A stretch of 64,000 nt of DNA from Roseiarcus sp963835885 (lineage in GTDB: Bacteria; Pseudomonadota; Alphaproteobacteria; Rhizobiales; Beijerinckiaceae). The stretch is taken from NCBI GenBank assembly GCA_963835885.1, contig CAWIHF010000038.1, positions 62,001 through 126,000 on the forward strand, given 5' to 3'. Shown one piece after another: positions 1-9,406 of this stretch. Both the position numbers and the translations under genes were made by a program. Numbering within the stretch: the first letter of the stretch is position 1; the number at the start of each line of letters is the position of its first letter. The notes below the pieces were generated by a model that was not told the DNA's origin, searched no databases, and was given only the letters and a program-made list of their open reading frames with translations.

Positions 1-2
1 AC

Positions 3-824
3 GGCTCGTTCTACGCGCTGCTCAGCCTCGGGCTCGCCGTCATTTTCGGCATGCTGACGATTGTCAATTTCGCCCATGGCGCCTTCTACATGATGGGCGC
101 TTTCGCGGCCTATTTCCTGCTCAAGGGCGCCGGGCTCAACTATTGGTGGGCGCTCATCCTTTCGCCTGTCCTCATCGGCGCGGTCGGCGCTGTCGTCGAG
201 CGGCTGTTCCTCAAGCGACTGGTGGGGTTCGATCCGCTCTACAGCCTGCTCCTCACCTTCGGCCTCGCGCTCATCATTCAGGGCCTGTTCCAGAACTATT
301 TCGGCGCCTCGGGCATGCCCTACGCGATCCCCAAACAGCTCGGCGGCGCCTATAATCTCGGCTTCATGTTCCTGCCCGTCTACCGCGGCTGGGTCATCGT
401 CGCCTCGATGGTCGTCTGCTTCGGCACGTGGCTCGTCATCGAGAAGACGAAGCTCGGCGCCTATCTCCGGGCGGGGACGGAGAACCCCACCATGGTGCGC
501 GCCTTCGGCATCAACGTGCCGCGCATGGTGACGCTGACTTACGCGTTCGGCGTCGCGCTCGCCGCTTTCGCCGGCGTTCTTGCCGCCCCGATCACTCAGG
601 TCCGCCCTGGCATGGGCGCAGACATCATCGCGGTGGTGTTCGCGGTGGTGGTGATCGGGGGCATGGGCTCGATCCTCGGCTCGATCCTGACCGGCTTCGT
701 GCTCGGCGTCGTCGAAGGTCTGACCAAGGTCTTCTACCCGGAAGCGTCGAACACGGTCGTCTTCGTCATCATGGCGATCGTCCTGTTGATCCGGCCGGCG
801 GGCCTGTTCGGAAGGGCTGCCTGA
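3..824 (+). CDS. livH: Branched-chain amino acid/amide ABC transporter permease, LivH type (5' partial)
   Basis: The frame is open from the window edge and reads GSFYALLSLGLAVIFG before the first internal ATG at 51, so the true start lies upstream. The product is a multi-pass inner-membrane permease of the LivH/BraD family: the NFAHGAFYMMGAF segment near the N-terminus and a late GGMGSILGS stretch are typical. It would form the channel with LivM for uptake of branched-chain amino acids, amides or urea. Its stop (822-824) directly abuts the livM ATG, so the two are translationally coupled. The substrate cannot be read from the permease; the binding protein and ATPases lie outside the window. 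Confidence 0.9.
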   Translation, partial: GSFYALLSLGLAVIFGMLTIVNFAHGAFYMMGAFAAYFLLKGAGLNYWWALILSPVLIGAVGAVVERLFLKRLVGFDPLYSLLLTFGLALIIQGLFQNYFGASGMPYAIPKQLGGAYNLGFMFLPVYRGWVIVASMVVCFGTWLVIEKTKLGAYLRAGTENPTMVRAFGINVPRMVTLTYAFGVALAAFAGVLAAPITQVRPGMGADIIAVVFAVVVIGGMGSILGSILTGFVLGVVEGLTKVFYPEASNTVVFVIMAIVLLIRPAGLFGRAA

Positions 825-1790
825 ATGAGCGCCGAAACCATCGTCACGGCCGACCTCACCGAGCGCAACCGTCGGGCGAACGCCATCGCCTTCGGCGCGA
901 TGGTCGCGCTGATCGTGATCGCCCCCTTCGTCGCCTATCCGTTCTTCGTCATGCAGGCGCTTCTCTTCGCCCTGTTCGCCTGCGCCTTCAATCTGCTGAT
1001 CGGCTACGTCAACCTGCTCTCGCTCGGCCATGCGATGTTCCTCGGCCTGGCGAGCTACGTTTGCGCGCACGCCGCAAAAGTGTGGGGCCTCGAGCCGGTC
1101 TCGGCGATTCTGCTCGGCGTGCTGGCTTCCGGCGCCCTCGGCCTCGTCACCGGCGCGCTCGCCATCCGCTCGATCGGCATCTATTTCGCCATGATCACCG
1201 TCGCCTTCTCGCAGATGGTCTATTTCTTCTGCGTCGAGGCGCCGTTCACCCACGGCGAGGACGGCATCCAGGCGGTGCCGCAGGGTCGGGCGCTCGGCCT
1301 CTTCGATCTCTCCAATCCCTGGATCCTCTACGTTTTCGTCGTCGTCGTGTTTCTGTTCGGGTTTCTCGCGATCCAGCGCATCGTCAACTCGCCGTTCGGC
1401 GAGATTTTGAAGGCGATCCGCGAGAACGAGCCGCGCGTCGTTTCGCTCGGCTACCGCTCGATGCAGTACAAGCTCGCCGCCTTCACGCTGTCGGCGGCGC
1501 TCGCCGGCCTCGCCGGCGCGACCAAGGCGATTGTCGCCCAGAACGCTTCGCTGACCGACGTCACCTTCGCCATGTCGGGCGAGGTGGTGCTGATGACGCT
1601 GGTCGGCGGCATGGGCACCTTCTACGGACCGGTCATCGGCGCGGTGATCGTCGTCGCCATGCAGAACTATCTCGCCCAGTTCGGCCAATGGGTGACCGTC
1701 ATTCAGGGCGTGGTGTTCGTCGCCTGCGTGCTCGCCTTCCGGCGGGGGATCGTGGGGGAGCTGGCGGCGCGAGCGAAAATTTCGCTGTGA
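825..1790 (+). CDS. livM: Branched-chain amino acid/amide ABC transporter permease, LivM type
   Basis: A 321-residue hydrophobic protein of the LivM/BraE family, partner of the preceding LivH permease. The family-typical NLLIGYVNLLSLGHAMFLGL motif is near residues 54-73, and GGMGTFYGPVIGA is in the C-terminal third. The ATG follows the livH stop with no gap. LivM proteins dimerise with LivH in the inner membrane. No livG/livF follows within the window, so the ATPase genes are probably upstream. Downstream DNA is a non-coding repeat region, so this is likely the last gene of the operon. Confidence 0.92.
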   Translation: MSAETIVTADLTERNRRANAIAFGAMVALIVIAPFVAYPFFVMQALLFALFACAFNLLIGYVNLLSLGHAMFLGLASYVCAHAAKVWGLEPVSAILLGVLASGALGLVTGALAIRSIGIYFAMITVAFSQMVYFFCVEAPFTHGEDGIQAVPQGRALGLFDLSNPWILYVFVVVVFLFGFLAIQRIVNSPFGEILKAIRENEPRVVSLGYRSMQYKLAAFTLSAALAGLAGATKAIVAQNASLTDVTFAMSGEVVLMTLVGGMGTFYGPVIGAVIVVAMQNYLAQFGQWVTVIQGVVFVACVLAFRRGIVGELAARAKISL

Positions 1791-2286
1791 CAGGCTGATT
1801 TTCAATGTGCGGGTTCAAGCCGCGCCGCCGTCGAGGGGGCTCGGATCATCGTAACCATCGCCCAGGCGCCCGGCGTGGCCGAAAGATATTCGAAATTCGC
1901 ATGGCTCGCCATGCGGCTGACGCAGTCGCCGCGCCGTTTTCGGAGATGCGCGAACGCGCCGACGATTCCCTGTTCGGTTGGAGCAAAAGGTCGATTTATT
2001 CCTCTGATAACCCGAGAAAATTTCCCTGTTCCGGGGGTTAGGAATTTTCGCCGAAGATCTTGAAATCTGCCGGCTTTTCGGGGCCTATTTCCGCCGAACC
2101 GGCCAAAAAGCGAACAGTTCCCTGTTCTTTTCCCTGTTACCAGCGAATTCACCCCGGCGCCGGGGCGCGGCGGCGATCCGCTTCGTTGGAGATTTTGGCC
2201 TGTCGCCAGCGCATGGATGGCGACGGCGCCGACAGGGTCATTGGGAGCCGGCTCGGTAGAAAAGGGCCGCCGGCGGCGCGTTTGAC
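1791..2286. repeat. Intergenic region with TTCCCTGTT-type repeats
   Basis: No credible gene lies here. The core (about 1960-2145) carries several copies of a TTCCCTGTT word: ATTCCCTGTTCGG at 1965, TTTCCCTGTTCCGG near 2021 and two copies close together at 2117-2143. The same word recurs at 36040-36235. Open frames over it, such as the minus-strand frame at 1802-2152, are low-complexity products of the repeat. I recall similar repeats between genes in many Hyphomicrobiales genomes, which is knowledge and not tested here. Function unknown. Confidence 0.6.
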
Positions 2287-3520
2287 TCAGCCCTTCGCCA
2301 GCGCCCTGAGGTCGAAGGCTGGGTTCGCCGCCTCATCAGGGGTCAGCGTCTTCGGCGTGCCGATGATGCGCTTCGCCGCCGCGTGGTCGCCGGCGCGGTT
2401 GACCAATTCGACCACCGCAAGCCTGCCCTTGCGAAAGCCGAAGGTCGAAAAGGCGCGCGTTTCGGGATCGCCGCGAACGACCCACGCGTCGACTTCGTGC
2501 GGGAGGCCGGCGATCATCAGCTTCAGATCGCCCTGGTCGCTCCAGAACCACGCGAGCGCGTCGTAGGGCTTCGGCTTGCCGACGAGACGCGCCGCCACGC
2601 ATTTCCCCTGGTCAACCGCGTTTTGGATCGAACTCGAGCCGGGTGCGGAAGCCGAGCGCCGCGTTGGGAAAGTCGGCGCAGTCGCCGATCGCCGAAATCG
2701 CCGGGTCGGAGGTCGCAAGATGCGCGTCGACGACGACGCCGTTGGCGCAGTCAAGTCCGCAGTCTCGCGCCAGTTGATCCTCCGCCACGACGCCGACCGC
2801 GACGATCGCCAGATCGGCCGGCAAAACCTCGCCGTCGGTCAGCACGACGGCCTCAGCCTTCCCGGCGCCGATGATCGCCGTCACGCCGCGACCGATCCGG
2901 AACCTCGCGCCGAAGGCGTTGTGCGCCTTGAGGAAGAAGTCCGACATGACAGTCGAGACGGCGCGGCCCATCGGACGGGCGATCTCGACGACCGTGACGT
3001 CGGCCCCGAGGCTCGCAGCGGTCGCGGCGATCTCGAGCCCGATGAAGCCGGCGCCGATGACGACCACTTTGCGCCCCGGAGCGAGCCGCTGGCGTATTGC
3101 GGTCGCGTCGGCGATGGTCCGCAGGGTGAAGACGCCCGGCAGGTCGACGCCCGGGGCGTCGAGTCTGCGCCGCCGAGCCCCCGTCGCCAGGACGAGATGC
3201 CGGTAGCCGATCGTCTTTCCGTCACTCGTCTCCACGCGCTGCGCCGCCCGGTCGATCCGCTCCGCGCGAACGCCGAGCCTCAGATCGATGCGCTGGTCGC
3301 GGAAGAAGCCCTCGCCCCTCAACGGCAGGCCGTGGATGTCCATCTCGCCCTTGAGAAAGGCCTTCGACAGCGGCGGACGCTGATAGGGCAGGTCCTTTTC
3401 GTCGGAGAGCAGGACGATCTCGCCATCGAACCCGTCCTCCCTCAGGCTCGCGGCGACTTGGACGCCGGCGTGGCCGGCGCCGGCGATGACGACCGGCGAG
3501 GACGACATCATCGGCTCCAT
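2287..3520 (-). pseudogene. FAD-dependent ferredoxin reductase-like oxidoreductase, frameshifted
   Basis: The product is of the rhodocoxin/putidaredoxin-reductase type: N-terminal FAD dinucleotide motif VVIAGAGHAGVQVA, LPYQRPPLSKAFLKG, a second NAD(P)H motif VVVIGAGFIGLEIA, then ISAIGDCADFPN. The N-terminal frame runs to a stop at 2612 after GFRTRLEFDPKRG. The family continuation (SIQNAVDQGKCVAARLVG, then YDALAWFWSDQGDLKL) is in the neighbouring frame down to 2287. One extra base near 2631 explains the switch. Removing it gives about 410 residues, the normal length. Possible starts are ATG 3520 or the ATG pair at 3511/3508, which has GGAG just upstream. Such enzymes pass electrons from NAD(P)H to a ferredoxin; no ferredoxin or P450 gene is adjacent. 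Confidence 0.85.
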
Positions 3521-3542
3521 CGCTTGAGGGATCGGCCGGCGG

Positions 3543-5117
3543 TCATTCGCCGGCGTAGAGGCGGAAGTCGCGGGGGTCTTTCTCCGCTTCTCCTGGTCCG
3601 GGATCGTCCGGCGACATCGTTGAAGGATCGATGATGATTCCCGCTCGGGGGGCAGGCGCCGGCGCAGGGGCGACGGGCGGCGCGCTGCGCGGCGGCTCCA
3701 TGGCGGGCGCCGCCTCGGCCTCGGCGGGAGGAGGAGGAGCCGCAGGAGCGGCAGCCGGAAGAGACGGCGGGATGACCGCCGGCGGCGCCGGCTCCGCCTC
3801 GATCGGCGCAGGTTCGGCAGGCGCTGCGATGCGCTCGTCGGGGGTGCGCCAGACGAAGGCGTCGAGCGTCCCCGATGGCGAAACGGGCGCCCAGCGGTCG
3901 CTGATGAATCCGTCCGCCACCCAGGCCTTGTCGCGCGGCGCGCGGGCGGCGCGGCCGAGCCACTCGCGCACCGCCCCCTGATGGCCTTCCGCCTCCTCGA
4001 TGTCGGCAATCAGCAGGCAAACCCGGCGGGTTGGCCGACCGTGGGGCGAATCGGACGCAAGCAGCGGCGCGATGGCAGCGCGCGCGGCCTCATGGTCGTG
4101 CGCCTCGAGCGCCGCGCGCCCGACCGTTAGCATCGACTCGGAGTCGTTCGGAGCAACTCGGGCGAGCGTCCGGGCGCGGGCGAGCCGGTCCTCGGCCGAA
4201 TCGCCGTGCCGTACTCTCAGATACGCCGCGGCGAGGTCGGGATGGGGTGTCTGGGCATAGGCGCTCTCGAGCGCTCTTGTCGCCCGGCGGTAGTCGCCGG
4301 AAGCCGCCGCCAAGCGCCCATAGATCGCGGCGGCCGGGACGAGGGTCGGAGCGAGACGGCAGGCCTCATGCGCAAGCGCCATCGCGCCTTTCGGATCGCG
4401 CTCCATCAGCTCTTCCGCCATCGCGGTCTTGATGACCGCCCGCCAGCGGTTGGCGGTCGGCTTGTCGATCAGTCGGGCGGCGGCGTTCGAATCGACGGTC
4501 GCGAGCGCCCCGGTCCAGTCGCCGCGCCGCGCCCGGTCGTCGAGGACCGCTTGTCCCGCCCAGGCGGCGGGAGCGTGGGCGTTGGCGCGCATGGCGTATT
4601 GCAGGGCGGCCTCGTGATCGCCGCCGCGCCGCGCCTCGACATGCAGGCCGCGCAGCGCGAGAGCCTGCGTTTCGTCATGCTCGAGCATCTCGTTGTAGGC
4701 GGCGATGGCCGCCCGCCGGTCGCCGGCGAGTTGCGCCGCCTGCGCGCGCAGGAGCTTGGTCATCGGATGGCGCTCGAGCAGACGGCTGGCTTCGGCAGCG
4801 TGTTTGGTCGCCGCCCGCGTGTCGCCGGCTCCGACCGCAATCAATCCGCGCGAAACCGCGGCGAGGCCCTTTTCGCGCCGCCGCGCCCGCGCCGCGATCG
4901 ACATGAGCGAAGGAACGCGGAAAACGAAGCGCAGGAGCCCCCACACGATCGACCACAGGACCGCAACCGCGGCGACGGCGCCGAGCGCCAGCATCAGCGA
5001 AAATTTGTATTCGACGCCGCCCCAGGTCACCGTCGCCACGCCCGGATGGTCGGCGAGCCACATGAGGCCCCAGGCCGCAAGGGCGACAGCCGCGAGGAGG
5101 ATCAACAGGCGAAACAT
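3543..5117 (-). CDS. hemY: HemY N-terminal domain protein with TPR-like repeats
   Basis: A 524-residue protein with two hydrophobic N-terminal segments (about residues 1-22 and 40-62), the HemY_N signature. A long alpha-helical TPR-like region rich in Ala and Arg follows (for example AATKHAAEASRLLERHP), then a Pro/Ala-rich tail near residues 440-500. Alphaproteobacterial HemY of this type is an inner-membrane protein encoded next to hemD; its biochemical role in tetrapyrrole metabolism is not settled, and it differs from the protoporphyrinogen oxidase also called HemY. It follows the mitofilin-like gene by 58 bp in the same direction, so co-transcription with hemD is likely. Confidence 0.88.
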   Translation of the reverse strand: MFRLLILLAAVALAAWGLMWLADHPGVATVTWGGVEYKFSLMLALGAVAAVAVLWSIVWGLLRFVFRVPSLMSIAARARRREKGLAAVSRGLIAVGAGDTRAATKHAAEASRLLERHPMTKLLRAQAAQLAGDRRAAIAAYNEMLEHDETQALALRGLHVEARRGGDHEAALQYAMRANAHAPAAWAGQAVLDDRARRGDWTGALATVDSNAAARLIDKPTANRWRAVIKTAMAEELMERDPKGAMALAHEACRLAPTLVPAAAIYGRLAAASGDYRRATRALESAYAQTPHPDLAAAYLRVRHGDSAEDRLARARTLARVAPNDSESMLTVGRAALEAHDHEAARAAIAPLLASDSPHGRPTRRVCLLIADIEEAEGHQGAVREWLGRAARAPRDKAWVADGFISDRWAPVSPSGTLDAFVWRTPDERIAAPAEPAPIEAEPAPPAVIPPSLPAAAPAAPPPPAEAEAAPAMEPPRSAPPVAPAPAPAPRAGIIIDPSTMSPDDPGPGEAEKDPRDFRLYAGE

Positions 5118-5175
5118 AATCTCTCCGCTTTCACGAGCGTCCGGCCGGCAGGCCGGGCGCGGCGTGGCGACCGTT

Positions 5176-6459
5176 TTAGGGCTTCCCGCCCTCCGCCAGC
5201 TGCGCGACCGCCGTCTCGCGGATCGACTGAATGGCCTTATCGGCAGCCTGCCTGGATTCGGCGGCGGCCGCCCAGGCGGAGGCGGCCTGGCGCGACGCCT
5301 CGGGTAGCTTGGCGAAAGCGGCGAGCGCGCCGCTCACGTCCCCACGCCGGCAATCGGCCTCGATGCGGGACGTGACGGCCTGCGGATCGTCGCCCGCCGT
5401 CTCGTTCAGGTCGCGCACCTGGATGAGGCCGTGCAAACGAGCGACAAAGCGGTCGACAATCCCGCCGCCTTTTTCTGTCTTCACTGCCGCTGCCAGGATC
5501 TTGGGCCGGACAGCTTCGAATGCGGCGGCGAGCGCGCCGTCGGTCGGCGCTCCATCGGCCACAACTTTCAGCGGCGCCAGCTTTGCCGGTTCGACGCCGA
5601 GGCGCTCGAGGCCCTCGATCTCGGTCGAGAACGGTGCGCCGCGAACGAGCTTGTCGCGCAGCGACGCGGCGACGATCGCGACCGCGGCGGAATTTTCGCT
5701 GGCGGCGGGCTTTGGCGCGGCGAGCTGCGTCTCAATCTTGTCGAGTCGGGCCGTGACGGCGGAGAGGTCGGCGGCGACCGCCTGCGGCGGGCCGGATTCC
5801 AGTTTCGCCACCCGTGCGCTCAAGGCCGGAATTTCTCCCCGCGCGGCGTCGACGTCCGCACGCAGATTTTTTACCTCGCCCGCAAGGGTCTGAAGATCCT
5901 TCACCTGACCTGTCAGGGTCTGAACGGCCTGCGTCGCCGCGGTGATCCTGGGAGTCTCGTCGGCGTTCGCCGCCTGCAACGCGCCAAGGCGTTTGTCGAT
6001 CTCGGCGAGCGCTGCCGAGGAACTGCTCCCCTCGAGCGCGGCCACGCGCTTGTCGATGCCGGCGACCGCCGCGTCTTCGTGTTGAACCTGCAACTCGATC
6101 GCCGCAAGGCGGCCCGCTTCGGCCTCGGCGAGATCGGCCTTCGGCGCAAAAAAATAATAGCCGGCGCCGCCGGCGATCGCCGCCACGATGAGACCGCCGA
6201 GCGCTCCGGACAAAAAGGCGCCGAAGGCGCCGGGCCTGCTTCTGCCGGACGAGGCCGCCTGCGAGACTTGAGCCGGAGCCGCGGCATCGGCGGCTTTCCC
6301 AGCAGGAGACGTCGACTCGCCGTCGTCGCGCGCCGCGACTTCCCCCTGGCTCACGTCAGGGACGCTAGGCTTGTCCCGATTGACCGGCGCTGCGCTGGTC
6401 GGTTGCTGCGCGCCGCCGGCGCCTTCGGCCACAACGTCCTGACTCTCTTGGTCAACCAT
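5176..6459 (-). CDS. Mitofilin-like inner-membrane protein of the hemD-hemY cluster
   Basis: A 427-residue protein with a polar N-terminus (about 80 residues), one transmembrane segment (GAFLSGALGGLIVAAIAGGAG) and a long coiled-coil periplasmic region with repeated LEIDKR/LAALE-type heptads. The C-terminal helical domain resembles alphaproteobacterial COG4223/mitofilin (Mic60-related) proteins, which sit between hemD and hemY. Homologues are linked to inner-membrane shaping and contact with outer-membrane proteins; that role is inferred from family and position. It lies 30 bp downstream of hemD. Confidence 0.8.
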   Translation of the reverse strand: MVDQESQDVVAEGAGGAQQPTSAAPVNRDKPSVPDVSQGEVAARDDGESTSPAGKAADAAAPAQVSQAASSGRSRPGAFGAFLSGALGGLIVAAIAGGAGYYFFAPKADLAEAEAGRLAAIELQVQHEDAAVAGIDKRVAALEGSSSSAALAEIDKRLGALQAANADETPRITAATQAVQTLTGQVKDLQTLAGEVKNLRADVDAARGEIPALSARVAKLESGPPQAVAADLSAVTARLDKIETQLAAPKPAASENSAAVAIVAASLRDKLVRGAPFSTEIEGLERLGVEPAKLAPLKVVADGAPTDGALAAAFEAVRPKILAAAVKTEKGGGIVDRFVARLHGLIQVRDLNETAGDDPQAVTSRIEADCRRGDVSGALAAFAKLPEASRQAASAWAAAAESRQAADKAIQSIRETAVAQLAEGGKP

Positions 6460-6489
6460 TCGCTCGTGCGCCCTCGGGGAATTGGCGCA

Positions 6490-7242
6490 CTATATACGGG
6501 AGGCCCCATCGGAAGGAAATACAGACGCAGTTTCCTTCAGCGCGGCGAATAACGCCGCCTCGTCGGGCCGTTCGGCGACGGCGACGCAGGCAGCCGCGAC
6601 CGACCGCAACGGTTCGGCGACGTCGTCCGACAGGCAAATGTGGCGCAAGGCGAGAAAGTGTTTCGCCAGACCGGAGGTCTCAGCCAGCCGCGTCGCGAGG
6701 GCGGCCGAGCGCCGGGAATAGTGCAGGGCCGCGGCGCAGGAGGCGAGGGCGCGGATCTCGGCGGGACTCCATGAGGCGCGAGCCTCCGCCACATAGGCTT
6801 CGGCGACCTCGAGCGTGCAAAATCCGCCGAGCGCGGCTTCCAGGGTCGGCTTGCGGTCGCGGCCGGCGAGATAGAGGACGCGGGCGCTCGAGGGCAGTTC
6901 CCGCCTCAACGTCTCGACCAGCCGCGCGGCGTCCGGCGCCGGCGGGGCCGCAAGCCGCCAGCCGCGGGCTTCGGCGGCGCGCGCCGTCTGTCCGCCGACG
7001 ACGTAGAGCGGCGGCCCCGGCTCGAGAGCCGCTCCACCGACAAACGCCCTGGCGCTGCTGGCGACGACCGCAACATAGCGACCGCCCGCCATTTCCACCC
7101 GGCGGGGCGCGATCTCGACGACCGGCAGCGAGACCACACTGAATCCGAGCCTTCGCAGCCGTGAACCGCTGCGCGCGCCATCGTCTCGCGCGCGGAAGAG
7201 CGCAACACGGACTTCTGGCCGCCCCGCTTGCATGGTCCGCAT
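6490..7242 (-). CDS. hemD: Uroporphyrinogen-III synthase
   Basis: A 250-residue protein of the HemD family, which closes and isomerises hydroxymethylbilane to uroporphyrinogen III (EC 4.2.1.75), the branch point to heme, siroheme and cobalamin. The N-terminal strand reads VRVALFRARDDGARSGSRLR, followed by FSVVSLPVVEI and, in the second domain, RVLYLAGRDRKP. HemD sequences are poorly conserved, so the call rests partly on the hemD - mitofilin-like - hemY order. Two starts are possible: ATG 7242 or ATG 7233. The partner hemC, often adjacent, is not in the window; an acyltransferase gene lies upstream instead. Confidence 0.85.
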   Translation of the reverse strand: MRTMQAGRPEVRVALFRARDDGARSGSRLRRLGFSVVSLPVVEIAPRRVEMAGGRYVAVVASSARAFVGGAALEPGPPLYVVGGQTARAAEARGWRLAAPPAPDAARLVETLRRELPSSARVLYLAGRDRKPTLEAALGGFCTLEVAEAYVAEARASWSPAEIRALASCAAALHYSRRSAALATRLAETSGLAKHFLALRHICLSDDVAEPLRSVAAACVAVAERPDEAALFAALKETASVFPSDGASRI

Positions 7243-7333
7243 TATGGGGGCGAAGGACCGCCGGGCAAGCGGTTCTTGCCGATTGGCGCGCGGGGCTATA
7301 CCCCGTCGCCCTTAATCCGCGACAGGATCCGCG

Positions 7334-9385
7334 TTGGACAAGGCCCTCGATATTCCCGACCGCGCCGCGGCGCGCGATTGGAGCAAACTCGAATTCCGCA
7401 GGGACATCAACGGACTGCGTGCGCTCGCGGTGCTCGGGGTGGTCGCCTTCCATGCCGATCGGGGGCTCGTTCCGGGCGGATTCGCCGGCGTCGACGTCTT
7501 TTTCGTCATTTCGGGCTTTCTCATTACGCGCATCATTCTCTCCGAATGCGCGGTCGAGCATTTCTCGCTCTGGACCTTCTACGCCAAGCGGGCAAAGCGC
7601 ATCCTGCCCGCCCTGCTGGTCGTCGTGAGCGCGGTCTGGATCGTCGGCTGGTTCCGCACGGCGCCGGTCCAGTTCCGCGACATCGGCGGCGGCCTGCTGG
7701 GCAATTCCTATTTCACCATAAACTTCTGGCTCATGCGGCTTGCCGGAGTGGGGGGATATTTCGGCGCGGATTCGTCAACCAAGCCGCTGCTCCATCTCTG
7801 GTCGCTCAGCATCGAGGAGCAGTTTTATCTCGTCTGGTCAGTTCTGCTGCTGGCGGTCTTCCGGCTGAACAAGCGGCTGCTGCCGTTCGTTATTGTCGGG
7901 ATATTTTTAGCCTCCTTTGCCTATTGCGTCGTCTTGACCCCGATCAATTCGATCGGCGCCTTCTATCTACCGTGGACGCGAGCGTGGGAACTCGCGCTCG
8001 GCGCGCTTCTTGCTTATCGTGAAGTCTTCTTTCTGCGCCAATGGCCCTATCCCGCGCGCTGGATCGCTGACATCGGCGCGGGGCTGGGCGTCGCGCTCAT
8101 CATCGGCGGCTATTTCTTCCTGAGCGAAGCCGAGCCTTTTCCCGGCTGGCGAGCGGCGATCCCGACGGCAGGCTGCGCGCTTGTCATCGCCCATCCCCGC
8201 TCGTTCGCAGGCGAGGTCGGGCTCGGCAACCGGGTTGCGGCCTTCTTCGGCCTGATTTCCTATCCGCTCTATCTCTGGCACTGGCCCCTTTTCGCCTTCG
8301 CCCACATCTGGCCGGGCGTCATTCCAACGAGCGGGGCGTTGTTTGCGCTCGCCGGCGCGGCCGTCGCACTCGCGGCCCTGACATACCGTTTGATCGAAAC
8401 GCCGGTCGCCGCCCGATTTCGCCGTCACCCTTTCGCGGTCGCCCTCGCCCTGGTCGCCGGCCTTGCGCTGACCGGCGTCGTCGGCCGCGTCACATATGAC
8501 GAAAGGGGTTTTCCGCGCCGGTTTCCGGCGCTGGTCACGCGCGTTTTCGACTATGACGTCAACGGCGCGCAGGGTGCGCGCCTCATGAAATGTTTCTATC
8601 AGCGGGACGAGCGAGCTTATCCGCTTGCCGAGGAGCGCCAGAGGGCGGCGCACTTCTTCGAGACCGGCCGCTGCGGCGTTGCCGAGGATCCGTCGAAACC
8701 GACCATCCTCGTCGTCGGCGATTCGCACGCGGCGCACCTGTTTGCCGGACTCACAGCCGCCTTCGGCAGTCGGGTTAACCTTCTGACCCTCTCCTCGGTG
8801 TTCTGCGTCCCTCTGGTCGAGCATGTCGAGACAGACGAGGGCGTCGCCGGAACGCCACGCTGCCGCGCCATCAACGATTACGTATTCAAACGGATCCGCG
8901 AGATCAGGCCGGACGTCCTTTTGGTCGGAGGCTATTTCGCCCAGTACGACCATGAGGCGAACTGGCGCTATCCGGGCTTTCTCGATGCGCTCGTTGAGGG
9001 CGCGAAGACGCTCCATCGGGACGGCGTGCGCTCGATCGTCGTCGCCGGAGAGGTGCCGACCTGGGCGCCGGTGCTGCCGATCCTGGTCGGACGCGACCTG
9101 CTCGAGAAGGGCGAGGCGCCGGTCTTTTCCCGCGTCGGGGTCCGGGCCGACTCCCTCGAAACGGACAGGGCTTTAGCGGGCAAGGACTGGGGCGAGGGCG
9201 TGGTTTATGTGTCGCAGGCAGCGAAGCTTTGCGGACCGGACGGCTGCCGGCGGCTCGTCGGCCCGCATCTTCCAGAAGACATGCTGGCCGTCGACTACGG
9301 GCATTATAGCGTCAACGGTTCGATCTTCGCGGTGAAGACGATCCTTCAGCCGGTCATCGACAGGGCGCTGGCGAAGGCCCGCTAG
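7334..9385 (+). CDS. Membrane acyltransferase with C-terminal SGNH domain (OafA/YrhL-like)
   Basis: A 683-residue protein in two parts. Residues about 20-370 are an acyltransferase-3 multi-pass domain, with FRRDINGLRALAVLGVVAFH and GGFAGVDVFFVISGFLI, the region that carries the family's active-site His. Residues about 440-680 are an SGNH esterase-like domain with a GDSHAAH block (catalytic Ser) and a late DYGHYSVNG block (Asp/His). Such proteins O-acylate cell-surface polysaccharides such as LPS O-antigen or capsule. The only start before the conserved N-terminus is TTG at 7334, with AGGATCC upstream. The gene is divergent from hemD and not obviously in an operon. Confidence 0.9.
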   Translation: MDKALDIPDRAAARDWSKLEFRRDINGLRALAVLGVVAFHADRGLVPGGFAGVDVFFVISGFLITRIILSECAVEHFSLWTFYAKRAKRILPALLVVVSAVWIVGWFRTAPVQFRDIGGGLLGNSYFTINFWLMRLAGVGGYFGADSSTKPLLHLWSLSIEEQFYLVWSVLLLAVFRLNKRLLPFVIVGIFLASFAYCVVLTPINSIGAFYLPWTRAWELALGALLAYREVFFLRQWPYPARWIADIGAGLGVALIIGGYFFLSEAEPFPGWRAAIPTAGCALVIAHPRSFAGEVGLGNRVAAFFGLISYPLYLWHWPLFAFAHIWPGVIPTSGALFALAGAAVALAALTYRLIETPVAARFRRHPFAVALALVAGLALTGVVGRVTYDERGFPRRFPALVTRVFDYDVNGAQGARLMKCFYQRDERAYPLAEERQRAAHFFETGRCGVAEDPSKPTILVVGDSHAAHLFAGLTAAFGSRVNLLTLSSVFCVPLVEHVETDEGVAGTPRCRAINDYVFKRIREIRPDVLLVGGYFAQYDHEANWRYPGFLDALVEGAKTLHRDGVRSIVVAGEVPTWAPVLPILVGRDLLEKGEAPVFSRVGVRADSLETDRALAGKDWGEGVVYVSQAAKLCGPDGCRRLVGPHLPEDMLAVDYGHYSVNGSIFAVKTILQPVIDRALAKAR

Positions 9386-9406
9386 GGCCGATGGGTCTGG
9401 CCGACG

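Noticed and set aside
428..1798. Long 456-codon plus-strand frame over livH/livM
   Set aside because: Arg/Gly-rich composition typical of an off-frame reading of GC-rich genes; livH and livM explain the DNA.
1802..2152. Minus-strand 116-codon frame between livM and the flavoprotein
   Set aside because: Its sequence is generated by the TTCCCTGTT repeats and has no domain or ribosome-binding site.
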